Origin: Companilactobacillus paralimentarius DSM 13238 = JCM 10415
GTDB taxonomy: Bacteria; Bacillota; Bacilli; Lactobacillales; Lactobacillaceae
Direction of reading: 5' to 3'
Assembly (NCBI RefSeq): GCF_001434985.1
Contig: NZ_AZES01000102.1
Location: 1-64,000 of the forward strand
DNA length: 64,000 nt
The notes below the pieces were generated by a model, which made no database searches, was not told the DNA's origin, and saw nothing but the letters and a program-made list of their open reading frames with translations. Made by a program: the position numbers and the translations under genes. Positions 53,126 to 60,515 of the stretch are shown here, one piece after another (position 1 is the first letter of the stretch; every line of letters starts with the position of its first letter).

Positions 53126-53884
53126 TTATTCAAAAGCCTGTAGCAATTCTGATTTATCCAAATTATTCTTTTGAGCACCACTGACATCTAGCTTGATTTG
53201 TCCATCTTGTACCATGATCAAACGATTACCATATTTCAAAGCATCTGACATTTTATGTGTAATCATCATTGTAGTTAACTGCTGCTCTTTGACGATATTA
53301 TCTGTGATTGACATTACTTCTTGGCTAGTTTTGGGATCTAATGCCGCTGTATGTTCATCTAGTAATAATAATTTGGGCTTACTTAAAGTTGCCATTAAAA
53401 GTGACAGTGCTTGACGTTGACCTCCTGATAGGTACTTTACTTGCGTATTTAAGAAGTTTTCTAAGCCCATATTGAGTGTTCTCAATAAAGCTAAGTATTT
53501 TTCTTCTGCTGCTTTTTTCTGATACCTCTTTAGACTGATTGTTTTCGTGTGACTTTGTGCCAAAACTAAATTTTGCATCACAGTCAAATCTCCGGCGGTT
53601 CCCATTTTAGGATCCTGGAAAACTCGTGACATCCATTGTGATCGATAGGCTACTGATTTTTTAGAAACGTTATGCTTCACTAAATCAATTTCACCCGCAT
53701 CAGCACTTAAAGTTCCGGCGATGGCATTCATCAAAGTAGACTTGCCGGCACCATTATTCCCAATAACTGAAATAAAGTCGCCTTCATAAACATTCAAATT
53801 AATATTTTTTAAAACATGACGTTCATTTCTAGTCCCGGGAAAGAATACTTTTTGCAGATGTTTTACTTGTAATACTTCCATCAT
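53126..53884 (-). CDS. ABC importer ATPase, TrpZ-like
   Basis: 252 residues. Walker A GNNGAGKST near residue 37, signature LSGGQRQALSL near 149, Walker B LLLLDEHTAALDP near 168 (His in place of Pro, normal in this importer group) and switch His in MITHKMSDALK near 205. It powers the importer with the permease whose gene it overlaps by 56 bp. GAGG precedes the ATG. Last gene of the operon. Confidence 0.84.
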   Translation of the reverse strand: MMEVLQVKHLQKVFFPGTRNERHVLKNINLNVYEGDFISVIGNNGAGKSTLMNAIAGTLSADAGEIDLVKHNVSKKSVAYRSQWMSRVFQDPKMGTAGDLTVMQNLVLAQSHTKTISLKRYQKKAAEEKYLALLRTLNMGLENFLNTQVKYLSGGQRQALSLLMATLSKPKLLLLDEHTAALDPKTSQEVMSITDNIVKEQQLTTMMITHKMSDALKYGNRLIMVQDGQIKLDVSGAQKNNLDKSELLQAFE

Positions 53885-54779
53885 CTTCGGCCTCCATTTG
53901 TGCTAAATACTTTTTCAATTGGCGTTTAGTTCTGATTCGATTCTGAATAATTGGTACACAGATAACGATAATTAAAATTATCGCTGATAGAATTTTTAAG
54001 TCGTCGGCTGGGAATCCTAAACTCATCGCAACAGTCAAAAGGAACCGGTAAACGATAGCACCTAAGACCATGGCTGACAATCTAACCAAAATATTATTAC
54101 CACGTAGAAAAATTTCTCCGACCAAAACAGAAGCTAGTCCGATAACAATAGTTCCAATTCCCATACCAATATCAGCATAACCATTGTTTTGAGCAATCAG
54201 TGCGCCTGACAAGGCAATCAATCCATTAGAGATCATGTAACCAAAAATAATCATTCCATCAGTATTGATACCATTGGCAGCAGACATATTCTTGTTATCA
54301 CCAGTTGCCATCAACGATAAACCCAAACGAGTTTTGAAAAGCCAATAAAGTACTGCTATCACGATAGCAACTACAATAATACCCAAGATGATAGTTTGCA
54401 TATCAACCGTCAAACCAGCTGGTAAATAGCCTGTTAAAACTTTTTGAGTTAATAAAGGTACATTAGATTTTCCCATAATATGCATATTGATAGAATACAA
54501 TCCGGTCATCGTTAAAATTCCGGCTAGTAATGAAGGAATCTTCAATTTAGTATCAAGAATTCCTGTAACTAATCCTGCGACACATCCCGCTAAAAAGCCG
54601 ATAATTGTGGCTACGATTGCTGACTGTCCTTTGATCATCAAACTGACTGTAATAGCTGCTCCAAAAGGAAAACTACCTTCAGTTGTCAAATCAGGTATAT
54701 CTAAAATTCTAAATGTAATGAAGACGCCAATTGCTAAGGGCGCCCACAGTAGACCTTGTCCTAAACTAGATATAATCAT
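53829..54779 (-). CDS. ABC importer permease, TrpY-like
   Basis: 316 residues with eight to nine membrane segments, similar to LivH-type and ABC.X4 permeases (FRILDIPDLTTEGSFPFGAA near residue 23 is diagnostic). It has a charged cytoplasmic end (RIRTKRQLKKYLAQMEAEDD). I chose the ATG at 54779 with AGGTG six bases upstream; a GTG at 54788 abuts the preceding stop. It should form the channel for the binding protein encoded upstream. Confidence 0.82.
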   Translation of the reverse strand: MIISSLGQGLLWAPLAIGVFITFRILDIPDLTTEGSFPFGAAITVSLMIKGQSAIVATIIGFLAGCVAGLVTGILDTKLKIPSLLAGILTMTGLYSINMHIMGKSNVPLLTQKVLTGYLPAGLTVDMQTIILGIIVVAIVIAVLYWLFKTRLGLSLMATGDNKNMSAANGINTDGMIIFGYMISNGLIALSGALIAQNNGYADIGMGIGTIVIGLASVLVGEIFLRGNNILVRLSAMVLGAIVYRFLLTVAMSLGFPADDLKILSAIILIIVICVPIIQNRIRTKRQLKKYLAQMEAEDDGSITSKTSAKSILSRD

Positions 54780-54788
54780 TTTTATCAC

Positions 54789-55754
54789 CTATGGTTTCGT
54801 AATTTTGCTTGGATCGATGCCGATAGCCTTGGCATTAGCTTTATTAATGTAAAGTCTCAAAGTATGTGAAGTTTCAACTGGCATATCTTGAGGCTTCTTC
54901 TTTTCAATCAAAATTCTGTAAGCCATCTTAGCGGTTTGTTTGCCTAAATCACGGTAGTTGATACCATATGTAGCAACACCACCATCTTCAGCCATTTCAA
55001 TTGAACCTGTAACAATTGGCAACTTAGCTTCGCGAGCTTTTTTACCGATTGTCTTCATGGAACTAGCCATTAAATTGTCAGTTGGCAAGTAAATTCCAGA
55101 AACCTTATCAGCCATTCCGGACAGTGCACTGGCAACATCATTAGTGCTTGTAACACTGACCACATTTAATTTAATATGATGATTCTTAGCGTATTCTTTT
55201 ACCATTTTTACTTGTAAAACTGAGTTCTCTTCAGATGAATTGTACATAACACCGATAGGTTTAGAACTCTTGGTTAAAGTTGTTAACAGTTTGACTTGCT
55301 TATCCACGGGACCCAAATCTTTGGTACCAGTAACATTAGTTGCTGGTTTACGATCATCCTTCACTAGTCCAGCACTCTTCAAATTGGTTACTGCTGTGAC
55401 GACGATTGGTGTTGATTTAGTTTTCTTAGCAAGTGCTTGTGCTGAAGGAGTTGCGATTCCTAAAATCAAATCGTTCTTCTTTTGCGTCAATTGTTGAGCC
55501 ATCGAATTTAAATTAGCTTGATCCCCTTGCGCATTTTGGTAATTATAATTAACCTTTATTGATTTATCATGCTGCTTAATTTTTTGGTTTAATTCTTCTT
55601 TAAAACCTTTACGTGCCTCATCTAATGAGCCGTGAGGTACTACTTGTAAAATTCCCACGTTGATTGTTTTCTTATTTGTGGCTGAACTATTTGCACATCC
55701 CGCTAAAACAACTGCCGCTATAATTGTTATTAATCCGATTAAATATTTTTTCAT
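54789..55754 (-). CDS. ABC importer substrate-binding lipoprotein, TrpX-like
   Basis: 321 residues. Signal peptide with lipobox VLAGC (Cys19), so it is a lipoprotein on the outer face of the membrane. The two-lobe fold of the ABC-sub-bind family is visible: INVGILQVVPHGSLDEARKGF near residue 31, LILGIATPSAQALAKKTKSTPIV near 96 and GVMYNSSEENSVLQV near 167. This family includes the tryptophan-uptake protein TrpX. The Phe-rich leader peptide upstream suggests an aromatic amino acid, perhaps phenylalanine. AGGAGG precedes the ATG. Confidence 0.82.
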   Translation of the reverse strand: MKKYLIGLITIIAAVVLAGCANSSATNKKTINVGILQVVPHGSLDEARKGFKEELNQKIKQHDKSIKVNYNYQNAQGDQANLNSMAQQLTQKKNDLILGIATPSAQALAKKTKSTPIVVTAVTNLKSAGLVKDDRKPATNVTGTKDLGPVDKQVKLLTTLTKSSKPIGVMYNSSEENSVLQVKMVKEYAKNHHIKLNVVSVTSTNDVASALSGMADKVSGIYLPTDNLMASSMKTIGKKAREAKLPIVTGSIEMAEDGGVATYGINYRDLGKQTAKMAYRILIEKKKPQDMPVETSHTLRLYINKANAKAIGIDPSKITKP

Positions 55755-56045
55755 GAAAAATCCTCCTGAGAATATAAAAAAACCAGCTAGATTCGTAATT
55801 GAATCTAACTGGTTTGCCCGGGCGCAATTTATCTCCAGCTAGATTCAACCCGTATCTATCTGGCTTCAAAGACATGTTTAATAGCTTTAGCCAATCAATA
55901 GATACGAACACTTACGCGTTCGCATCCAGAGACTGAATACAAACGCTATCTAAAGAAAAAGCTAAAGGCAAATTGATTATTCAAATGTGACAACTGTTTA
56001 CTAATTTTCATAATAAAGTTCTCCTCGTTTGCAATTTACAGTCTC
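55755..56045 (-). promoter_or_regulatory. Attenuation leader of the TrpXYZ-type importer
   Basis: The promoter TTGACA (56075-56070), 17 bp, TTAACT (56052-56047) drives a leader of about 290 nt. Order: AGAGACTG at its 5' end, which pairs with CAGTCTCT after the leader peptide; hairpin GATGCGAAC/GTTCGTATC; CGTATCTAT, which can instead pair with ATAGATACG further on; GAATCTAGCTGG (antiterminator half); and the terminator CCAGTTAGATTC/GAATCTAGCTGG followed by T7. The upstream GAATCTAGCTGG is identical to the terminator's 3' half, so the two structures exclude each other. No T-box consensus (GGGTGG-ACC) is present. Confidence 0.75.
55946..56011 (-). CDS. Phenylalanine-rich leader peptide (21 residues)
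   Basis: GAGGAG lies nine bases before the ATG at 56011. The peptide is MKISKQLSHLNN followed by QFAFSFFFR and a TAG stop. Five of its last eight residues are Phe, all but one encoded by TTT. The stop lies just before the CAGTCTCT strand that pairs with the transcript's 5' end. This is the arrangement of a ribosome-mediated attenuator, in which stalling at Phe codons would change the folding downstream. Function is inferred from layout. Confidence 0.65.
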   Translation of the reverse strand: MKISKQLSHLNNQFAFSFFFR

Positions 56046-56110
56046 TAGTTAAACATCCAAAAATTAATATGTCAATAATTTTATTAAAATAATCTAATTT
56101 AACTTTTAAA

Positions 56111-56176
56111 GGTACTTTTTAGTACCTACTGCACTTTAAAGTACGTAATTGTTTATTTCTCCCAACCCCATATAAT
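56111..56176 (+). promoter_or_regulatory. Promoter and likely HxlR operator of the MFS operon
   Basis: GGTACT-TTTT-AGTACC (56111-56126) is a perfect inverted repeat, and AAAGTAC at 56138-56144 is a further half site. TTGTTT (56149-56154), 16 bp, TATAAT (56171-56176) form the promoter. GTAC-containing dyads are typical targets of HxlR/DUF24 regulators, one of which is encoded by the second gene. Confidence 0.65.
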
Positions 56177-56216
56177 GTTACACATAATCATTATTCGCTG
56201 TAGGAGGGAAATAATT

Positions 56217-57419
56217 ATGAATAAGAAAGTTTCATCAACTTGGATTCTTTTATCATTGGCTATCAGTGCTTTTGCTATCGGATCCACAGAATTTATCAGT
56301 GTAGGAATCATGCCACTATTGACTAAAACATTTGGCATCTCACTTGCACAAGGAGGTCTGACAGTTTCCATTTATGCTACTGGAATCATGTTTGGCGCTC
56401 CCATCTTAGCTTTGATCACCAATCGTTGGGATCGTAAAAAATTATTGATAGGTATCATGATCAGTTTCATTATCGGAAATACTCTGGCTGCTCTCGCACC
56501 TAGTTTTGCCATTCTATTAGCTGGTCGTGTTATTGCAGCTCTTTCTCATGGAATCTTCATGACAATTGCATCATTAATTGCAGCCGACGTCGTAGCACCT
56601 AACAAACGTGCTTCTGCTATTGCCGTCATGTTTACTGGTTTAACAGTTGCTACAATTACGGGTGTTCCACTAGGAACTTTTATCGGTCAAACGTTTAACT
56701 GGCGAATGTCCTTTTTCTTCTTAGTCGCCTTAGGATTAGTCGGCTTGATTACAAATATTATCCTAGTGCCAAATGAACTACCATTACCAAAACCAACCAG
56801 TGTTAAGGGTATCTGGAAGATTCTTAAACAACCTCAATTACTCTTGATTCTGCTCATCACAGCTTTAGGCTATGGAGCAACATTCCCCGTTTACACTTAT
56901 TTAACAACTATTTTAAATAAAAATATGGGTTGGTCACAAAGCGCCATTGTCATCATTCTAATTTTTTACGGAGTTGCTGTTGCTATTGGTAACACTCTTG
57001 GCGGCAAATGGGCTAACAAACGACCTCTAACTGCTCTTTTGAAAATGTTTCTTGGTTTAGGAGTAGCCTTATTGATCACCCGCTTAGTTATCAATCTTCA
57101 TTTCTTAGGTTTACTAGCTATTCTCTTATTAGGCTTATTTGCCTTTATGAACGTTCCTGGCTTGCAGCTGTACATTGTTCAATTAGCTGAAAAGTATACG
57201 CCTAACGAGGTCCCATTGGCTTCTGCGTTAAATATTTCAGCCTTTAACGTAGGAATCACTTTAGGTTCAACAATCGGTGGACAAGCCGTAGCTCACAATC
57301 AACTTATCAATACACCATGGTTAGGAATTGCGATGCTAGTAGTCGGAATCATTTTAATTGCTGTTCTTATTAAAATGGAGAACAGTCCTGAAGTCGAACC
57401 AGAAGTAGAAAATTGCTAA
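56217..57419 (+). CDS. MFS transporter, DHA1 family (YdhP/AraJ-like)
   Basis: 400 residues with 12 membrane segments. The first helix has the family sequence AIGSTEFISVGIMPLL, and the loop after helix 2 reads NRWDRKKLLI (motif A variant). A second hallmark is HGIFMTIASLIAADVV near residue 105. It belongs to drug or sugar-efflux proteins such as YdhP, AraJ and PbuE. I chose the ATG at 56217 with GTAGGAGGG upstream. The HxlR regulator follows by 47 bp in the same operon, suggesting induction by reactive or toxic compounds. Confidence 0.84.
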   Translation: MNKKVSSTWILLSLAISAFAIGSTEFISVGIMPLLTKTFGISLAQGGLTVSIYATGIMFGAPILALITNRWDRKKLLIGIMISFIIGNTLAALAPSFAILLAGRVIAALSHGIFMTIASLIAADVVAPNKRASAIAVMFTGLTVATITGVPLGTFIGQTFNWRMSFFFLVALGLVGLITNIILVPNELPLPKPTSVKGIWKILKQPQLLLILLITALGYGATFPVYTYLTTILNKNMGWSQSAIVIILIFYGVAVAIGNTLGGKWANKRPLTALLKMFLGLGVALLITRLVINLHFLGLLAILLLGLFAFMNVPGLQLYIVQLAEKYTPNEVPLASALNISAFNVGITLGSTIGGQAVAHNQLINTPWLGIAMLVVGIILIAVLIKMENSPEVEPEVENC

Positions 57420-57466
57420 GACTAAATAGTGATGTTACTATACAAATACTAAGGAGGATGGCTTTT

Positions 57467-57856
57467 ATGAAACAAGCAATTTATAACATTGGCGTTGAAG
57501 ACACAATGAGAATTATCGGTGGTAAATGGAAACCTATTATTCTTTGCCATCTCAAACATGGCATCATGCGAACTGGAGAATTGCGTCGAGCCATCCCCAA
57601 TATCACTCAAAAAATGTTGACTCAACAGTTAAGAGAATTGGAAGATGATGGCATTATTAATCGTAAAGTCTACAGTCAGATTCCACCAAAAGTTGAATAT
57701 TCTTTAACTGAATATGGCGAATCACTTAACAAAATTCTCGAAGATCTTTGTGTTTGGGGCGAAAAGGATATCGAACGTCGTAAACAAAAAGGTGAAAATA
57801 TCATCTTATTGAACAAAGAAGACGTAGCGGCAGATTCACTTCCCTATGCAGATTAA
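57467..57856 (+). CDS. HxlR-family transcriptional regulator
   Basis: 129 residues. Winged helix of the HxlR/DUF24 type: MRIIGGKWKPIILCHLKHGIMRTGELRRAIPNITQKMLTQQLRELEDDGII at about residues 13-64 and PPKVEYSLTEYG as the wing. One Cys lies in the first helix (ILCHL), which could sense thiol-reactive compounds, as in relatives. The ATG at 57467 has AGGAGG nine bases upstream. It probably represses its operon at the GTAC dyad near 56111. Confidence 0.86.
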   Translation: MKQAIYNIGVEDTMRIIGGKWKPIILCHLKHGIMRTGELRRAIPNITQKMLTQQLRELEDDGIINRKVYSQIPPKVEYSLTEYGESLNKILEDLCVWGEKDIERRKQKGENIILLNKEDVAADSLPYAD

Positions 57857-57869
57857 GTTTAAATACGCT

Positions 57870-57967
57870 GTCCTCCACGTTCCAAAATAAATAGCATCTA
57901 TTCTGAATTTCAATCCCTACTAAAAAGTAAAGATTGTCGTTCTAGAATAGATGCTATTTTCATTTTT
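57870..57967. repeat. Remnant GTCCTCCAC end plus hairpin repeat copy B
   Basis: GTCCTCCAC (57870-57878) is the conserved start of the structured repeat, directly joined to GTTCC, found at the far end of copy 2, as if the middle were deleted. Then AATAGCATCTATTC ... GAATAGATGCTATT (57888-57960) repeats the hairpin at 53003. The T-rich end could terminate hxlR. Confidence 0.6.
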
Positions 57968-58002
57968 CAAATTAATTGAAACAAAACGTTCACTAGTCGG
58001 TA

Positions 58003-58054
58003 GCAAGATCTCTTGTAGACCCTCAGTGTTCCGGCGGTCTACAGGAGATTTTGC
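58003..58054. repeat. 19-bp hairpin, miniature form of the structured repeat
   Basis: GCAAGATCTCTTGTAGACC pairs with GGTCTACAGGAGATTTTGC (a few G-T and one mismatch) around a 14-base loop. On the minus strand the loop reads GCCGGAACACTGAG, containing the GGAAC and CTGAG motifs that flank the stems of copies 1 and 2. It lies just after the end of the second LRR gene's reading frame. Confidence 0.5.
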
Positions 58055-58076
58055 AGACGACACTTTAACATTAATT

Positions 58077-58241
58077 TTATTTTACAATAGTAACGTCTGT
58101 AGTAGGGACAAACTCATTCGTTGCCACGCGATAGTAAGTTTTTCCATCTAAATATGCTAAACGATCTACCCGCCAACTTGTTTGAGCTGAAAGATTTCTT
58201 TGAGGTACAGTCTGTCCCTGTGCATCAACCAATTCATTGTT
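58077..58241 (-). pseudogene. Detached last SLAP-like unit of the LRR gene
   Basis: Past the TAA at 58242-58244 the same frame stays open for 54 codons (NNELVDAQGQ ... YYRVATNEF ... TIVK) and ends in its own TAA at 58077-58079. The stretch aligns with the final SLAP-like unit of the protein at 2098. It is thus cut off by a nonsense codon rather than by a frameshift. Confidence 0.8.
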
Positions 58242-59765
58242 TTAATTGCCTGTTTGTACAATAAATGTTTGTGGTTGATAAACGTAAACTTCATCATCTT
58301 TGACCCATTTATTAGTCGCCACGCGATAATATGTGGAACCATCCTTCATACTTTTATCACTTAACCAATTCGTTTGTGGAGCTAACTTATCAGCTGTTTT
58401 CTTAACATCATCATTATGAACTTCAACCTTCTTATCAGGTAATGTTGTCACTAGATGGTCCACAGAGCTTGTCTGACCCTTCGAATCACTTTTCGTATAA
58501 GTTACCCTCTCTGGTGAAGAAACGATGTAACGGCCCTTTGTAGGCTGTAATTTAGCTACGTTAACCGTAAAAGTTATTAATCTTTTGTTGACCTTATAAC
58601 CACTCTTTTGCGGAATTTTAATTGTTAAGGTCGCAATCCCATTTTTAAGAGTTCCTTTAACATTTCTGTTAACTAGATGTTGATTGAGATTATTAGGAAT
58701 ATTAACATCGAACACAGCCAAATTTTTAGCGCTGCTGGCAATCCCAACATACCTAGCTTTAATCAATTGTTTACTCTTAACAACACGTTTATTTCCATTT
58801 CTATCGGTAATCAACCATGTCTGCAAATTATCGTTACCATTCTGATCTTGTCCCAAATATGAATGTTTGAGGGAAAAGTTAGGTGAAAGAACTATTCTTT
58901 TCAAATTAGTTTCTGACAACAAACCTGTCGTCTTAACACGTTTATTATCCCAACGACTAAAATCTAACTCTTTTAATTCTTTGGCGCCGCTGAACATATG
59001 ATTCATTTTTTCAACATTGATAATATTCCAGTTAGCAATATTCAACGTTTTTACTTGATCAGCTCTCATAAACATAGCTGACATATTCTTCACATTAACA
59101 ACATTCCAATTAGAAATATCTAAAGACTCTAATTCAGGATTAGAACTGAACATATTTTTCATACTCAAGACATTACCAGTATCCCAATTGGCAACGTTAA
59201 TCGTTGCTAGACCGGTATTATTGAACATATAACTCATATCCATAACACCAGAGACATCCCAAGTCGAAACATCAACGGATTTCAAACTACTCAAGCCATC
59301 AAACATATGACTCATATCTTTTACATTACTAGTATTTAATCTATCTGCATTCTTAATTTCAATTAAGCCAGAAGTTCCATCTAAATTATTTCCCAAACCT
59401 GTAAAAAGCCAAGATGAATCCTGTGGCAAATAAACATTTCCATCAAAAATAACTCTTTTTATATCTTGTTTTTCGTCAGCAAATTTAACTTTAGAATATT
59501 TAGTTTCATCAACTACTAAACTTTTTCCCAAAGAACCACTAGCGAGGGTTCCTGATTTGATATGTAAAACATTATCATTAGAGATATACCACTGACTCGT
59601 TCCGTCAGTACCAGCATATTTTGTACTACTAAGTGTTACATTCGTATCATCTAAATTAATTGGATCAGACTGTGCCTGTGCTTCAGTACCATTGGCGAAT
59701 AATACTAAGGCCATAAATAACCCTAGCGAACTAATCAAAATACTTATTTTATGTCCCCTATTCAA
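58242..59765 (-). CDS. Secreted BspA-type LRR surface protein, prematurely terminated
   Basis: 507 residues. Signal peptide of about 32 residues with a cut after AQA. Residues about 120-300 form the DUF285 leucine-rich region with five clear DM-MF units (for example NVKDMSHMFDGLSSLKSVDVSTWD). A beta-rich region follows, then one SLAP-like unit ending YYRVATNKWVKDDEVYVY near 485. An in-frame TAA then removes the last SLAP unit, which could weaken wall binding. The start is TTG at 59765 with AGGGGG ten bases upstream. It is a smaller relative of the protein at 2098, without the 69-residue repeats. Confidence 0.78.
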   Translation of the reverse strand: MNRGHKISILISSLGLFMALVLFANGTEAQAQSDPINLDDTNVTLSSTKYAGTDGTSQWYISNDNVLHIKSGTLASGSLGKSLVVDETKYSKVKFADEKQDIKRVIFDGNVYLPQDSSWLFTGLGNNLDGTSGLIEIKNADRLNTSNVKDMSHMFDGLSSLKSVDVSTWDVSGVMDMSYMFNNTGLATINVANWDTGNVLSMKNMFSSNPELESLDISNWNVVNVKNMSAMFMRADQVKTLNIANWNIINVEKMNHMFSGAKELKELDFSRWDNKRVKTTGLLSETNLKRIVLSPNFSLKHSYLGQDQNGNDNLQTWLITDRNGNKRVVKSKQLIKARYVGIASSAKNLAVFDVNIPNNLNQHLVNRNVKGTLKNGIATLTIKIPQKSGYKVNKRLITFTVNVAKLQPTKGRYIVSSPERVTYTKSDSKGQTSSVDHLVTTLPDKKVEVHNDDVKKTADKLAPQTNWLSDKSMKDGSTYYRVATNKWVKDDEVYVYQPQTFIVQTGN

Positions 59766-59840
59766 ATCATTTCAGCCCCCTTTTTAATTAAAGTAATTAT
59801 AGCACCATATAATTTATACAATGATGAGTTTTTTCGAGAC

Positions 59841-59869
59841 AAAAAAAGGAAGCCCATTGGGCTTCCTTA
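59841..59869 (-). terminator. Terminator of the small membrane protein gene
   Basis: AAGGAAGCCCA with GGGCTTCCTT around TT, followed on the minus strand by T7. Confidence 0.88.
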
Positions 59870-59888
59870 ACTTACTAGTACTATTTTA

Positions 59889-60074
59889 TTAAATAGTATA
59901 TTTAAATGTGTGATGCTTTGAAATTCTATCTTCTGAGTATACTGCTAAAGCAATTAGTGCTAAACCAGCAACTGGAATGGAGTATCGGCTTTGTAAAACG
60001 AATAAAATCATTAATAACATGGCCACTACCGCCATTAGTGCAACTTTCATGAATTTTACGTTTCTTGTTGTCAT
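59889..60074 (-). CDS. Small membrane protein, 61 residues
   Basis: No recognised family. Two hydrophobic helices (residues about 9-25 and 32-46) are joined by a short loop with Arg-Tyr, and the C-terminus is charged (SEDRISKHHTFKY). A good site, AAGGGGTGG, precedes the ATG at 60074, and a strong terminator follows, so it is probably a real gene. Function unknown. Confidence 0.6.
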   Translation of the reverse strand: MTTRNVKFMKVALMAVVAMLLMILFVLQSRYSIPVAGLALIALAVYSEDRISKHHTFKYTI

Positions 60075-60446
60075 AATATCCACCCCTTAAGTGTTCTTTC
60101 TCTTTTTTCCATAGATGATGGTATCATGGTAAAAAGTGATTTACAACCCATTAGCTCAGTACTTACAGCCGTTTTAAAGTTTGCATTTTTCTTTCTAATA
60201 AACCATATTATTATCTTAGAAAAAATTAAAGCTAGAACTCTACTCTGCCTAGGATTTCAGAAAACGTTCAAAGTTTTCTAAGATGTTTTCTTTTGAATAT
60301 TAAAATTAAACTTATTCAATTATTTTTAAATTTATTTAGTCTATAACTGTTGATGTGACGGTCTTTACAAACAGTTGTTAACTATTCGTGAACACTTATT
60401 TATTATGGTTAACTTATAGCTTTTTTAATTTCATTCATAATTCTTC
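60075..60446. other. Non-coding stretch between small gene and xpk
   Basis: About 370 bp of AT-rich sequence. It should hold the promoter of the small membrane gene. A perfect hairpin AGAAAAC/GTTTTCT with a seven-base loop lies at 60259-60279, and a dyad around GATGATGGTATCATGG near 60115. I see no open frame or known RNA in it. Confidence 0.4.
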
Positions 60447-60491
60447 AAAAAAAAACTAAGTAATCAAAACATGATTACCTAGTTCTTTTTT
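60447..60491 (-). terminator. Terminator of xpk
   Basis: AACTAAGTAATCA pairs with TGATTACCTAGTT (one mismatch), with A8 upstream that becomes the T-run on the minus strand. Confidence 0.85.
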
Positions 60492-60515
60492 CCTTAATAC
60501 TCAGGATTGAATATT

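Noticed and set aside
55801-55870. T-box riboswitch before the TrpXYZ-type importer
   Set aside because: The leader length suits a T-box, but the conserved GGGTGG-ACC core and a UGGN bulge are missing, and a coding leader peptide is present instead.
57951-58151. Plus-strand frame of 66 codons opposite the end of the LRR gene
   Set aside because: It overlaps the minus-strand coding remnant and the 58003 hairpin and has no ribosome site.
60259-60279. CcpA (cre) site near AGAAAACGTTCAAAG
   Set aside because: Only the core CG and A-run match; it forms a hairpin and is not placed at a promoter.
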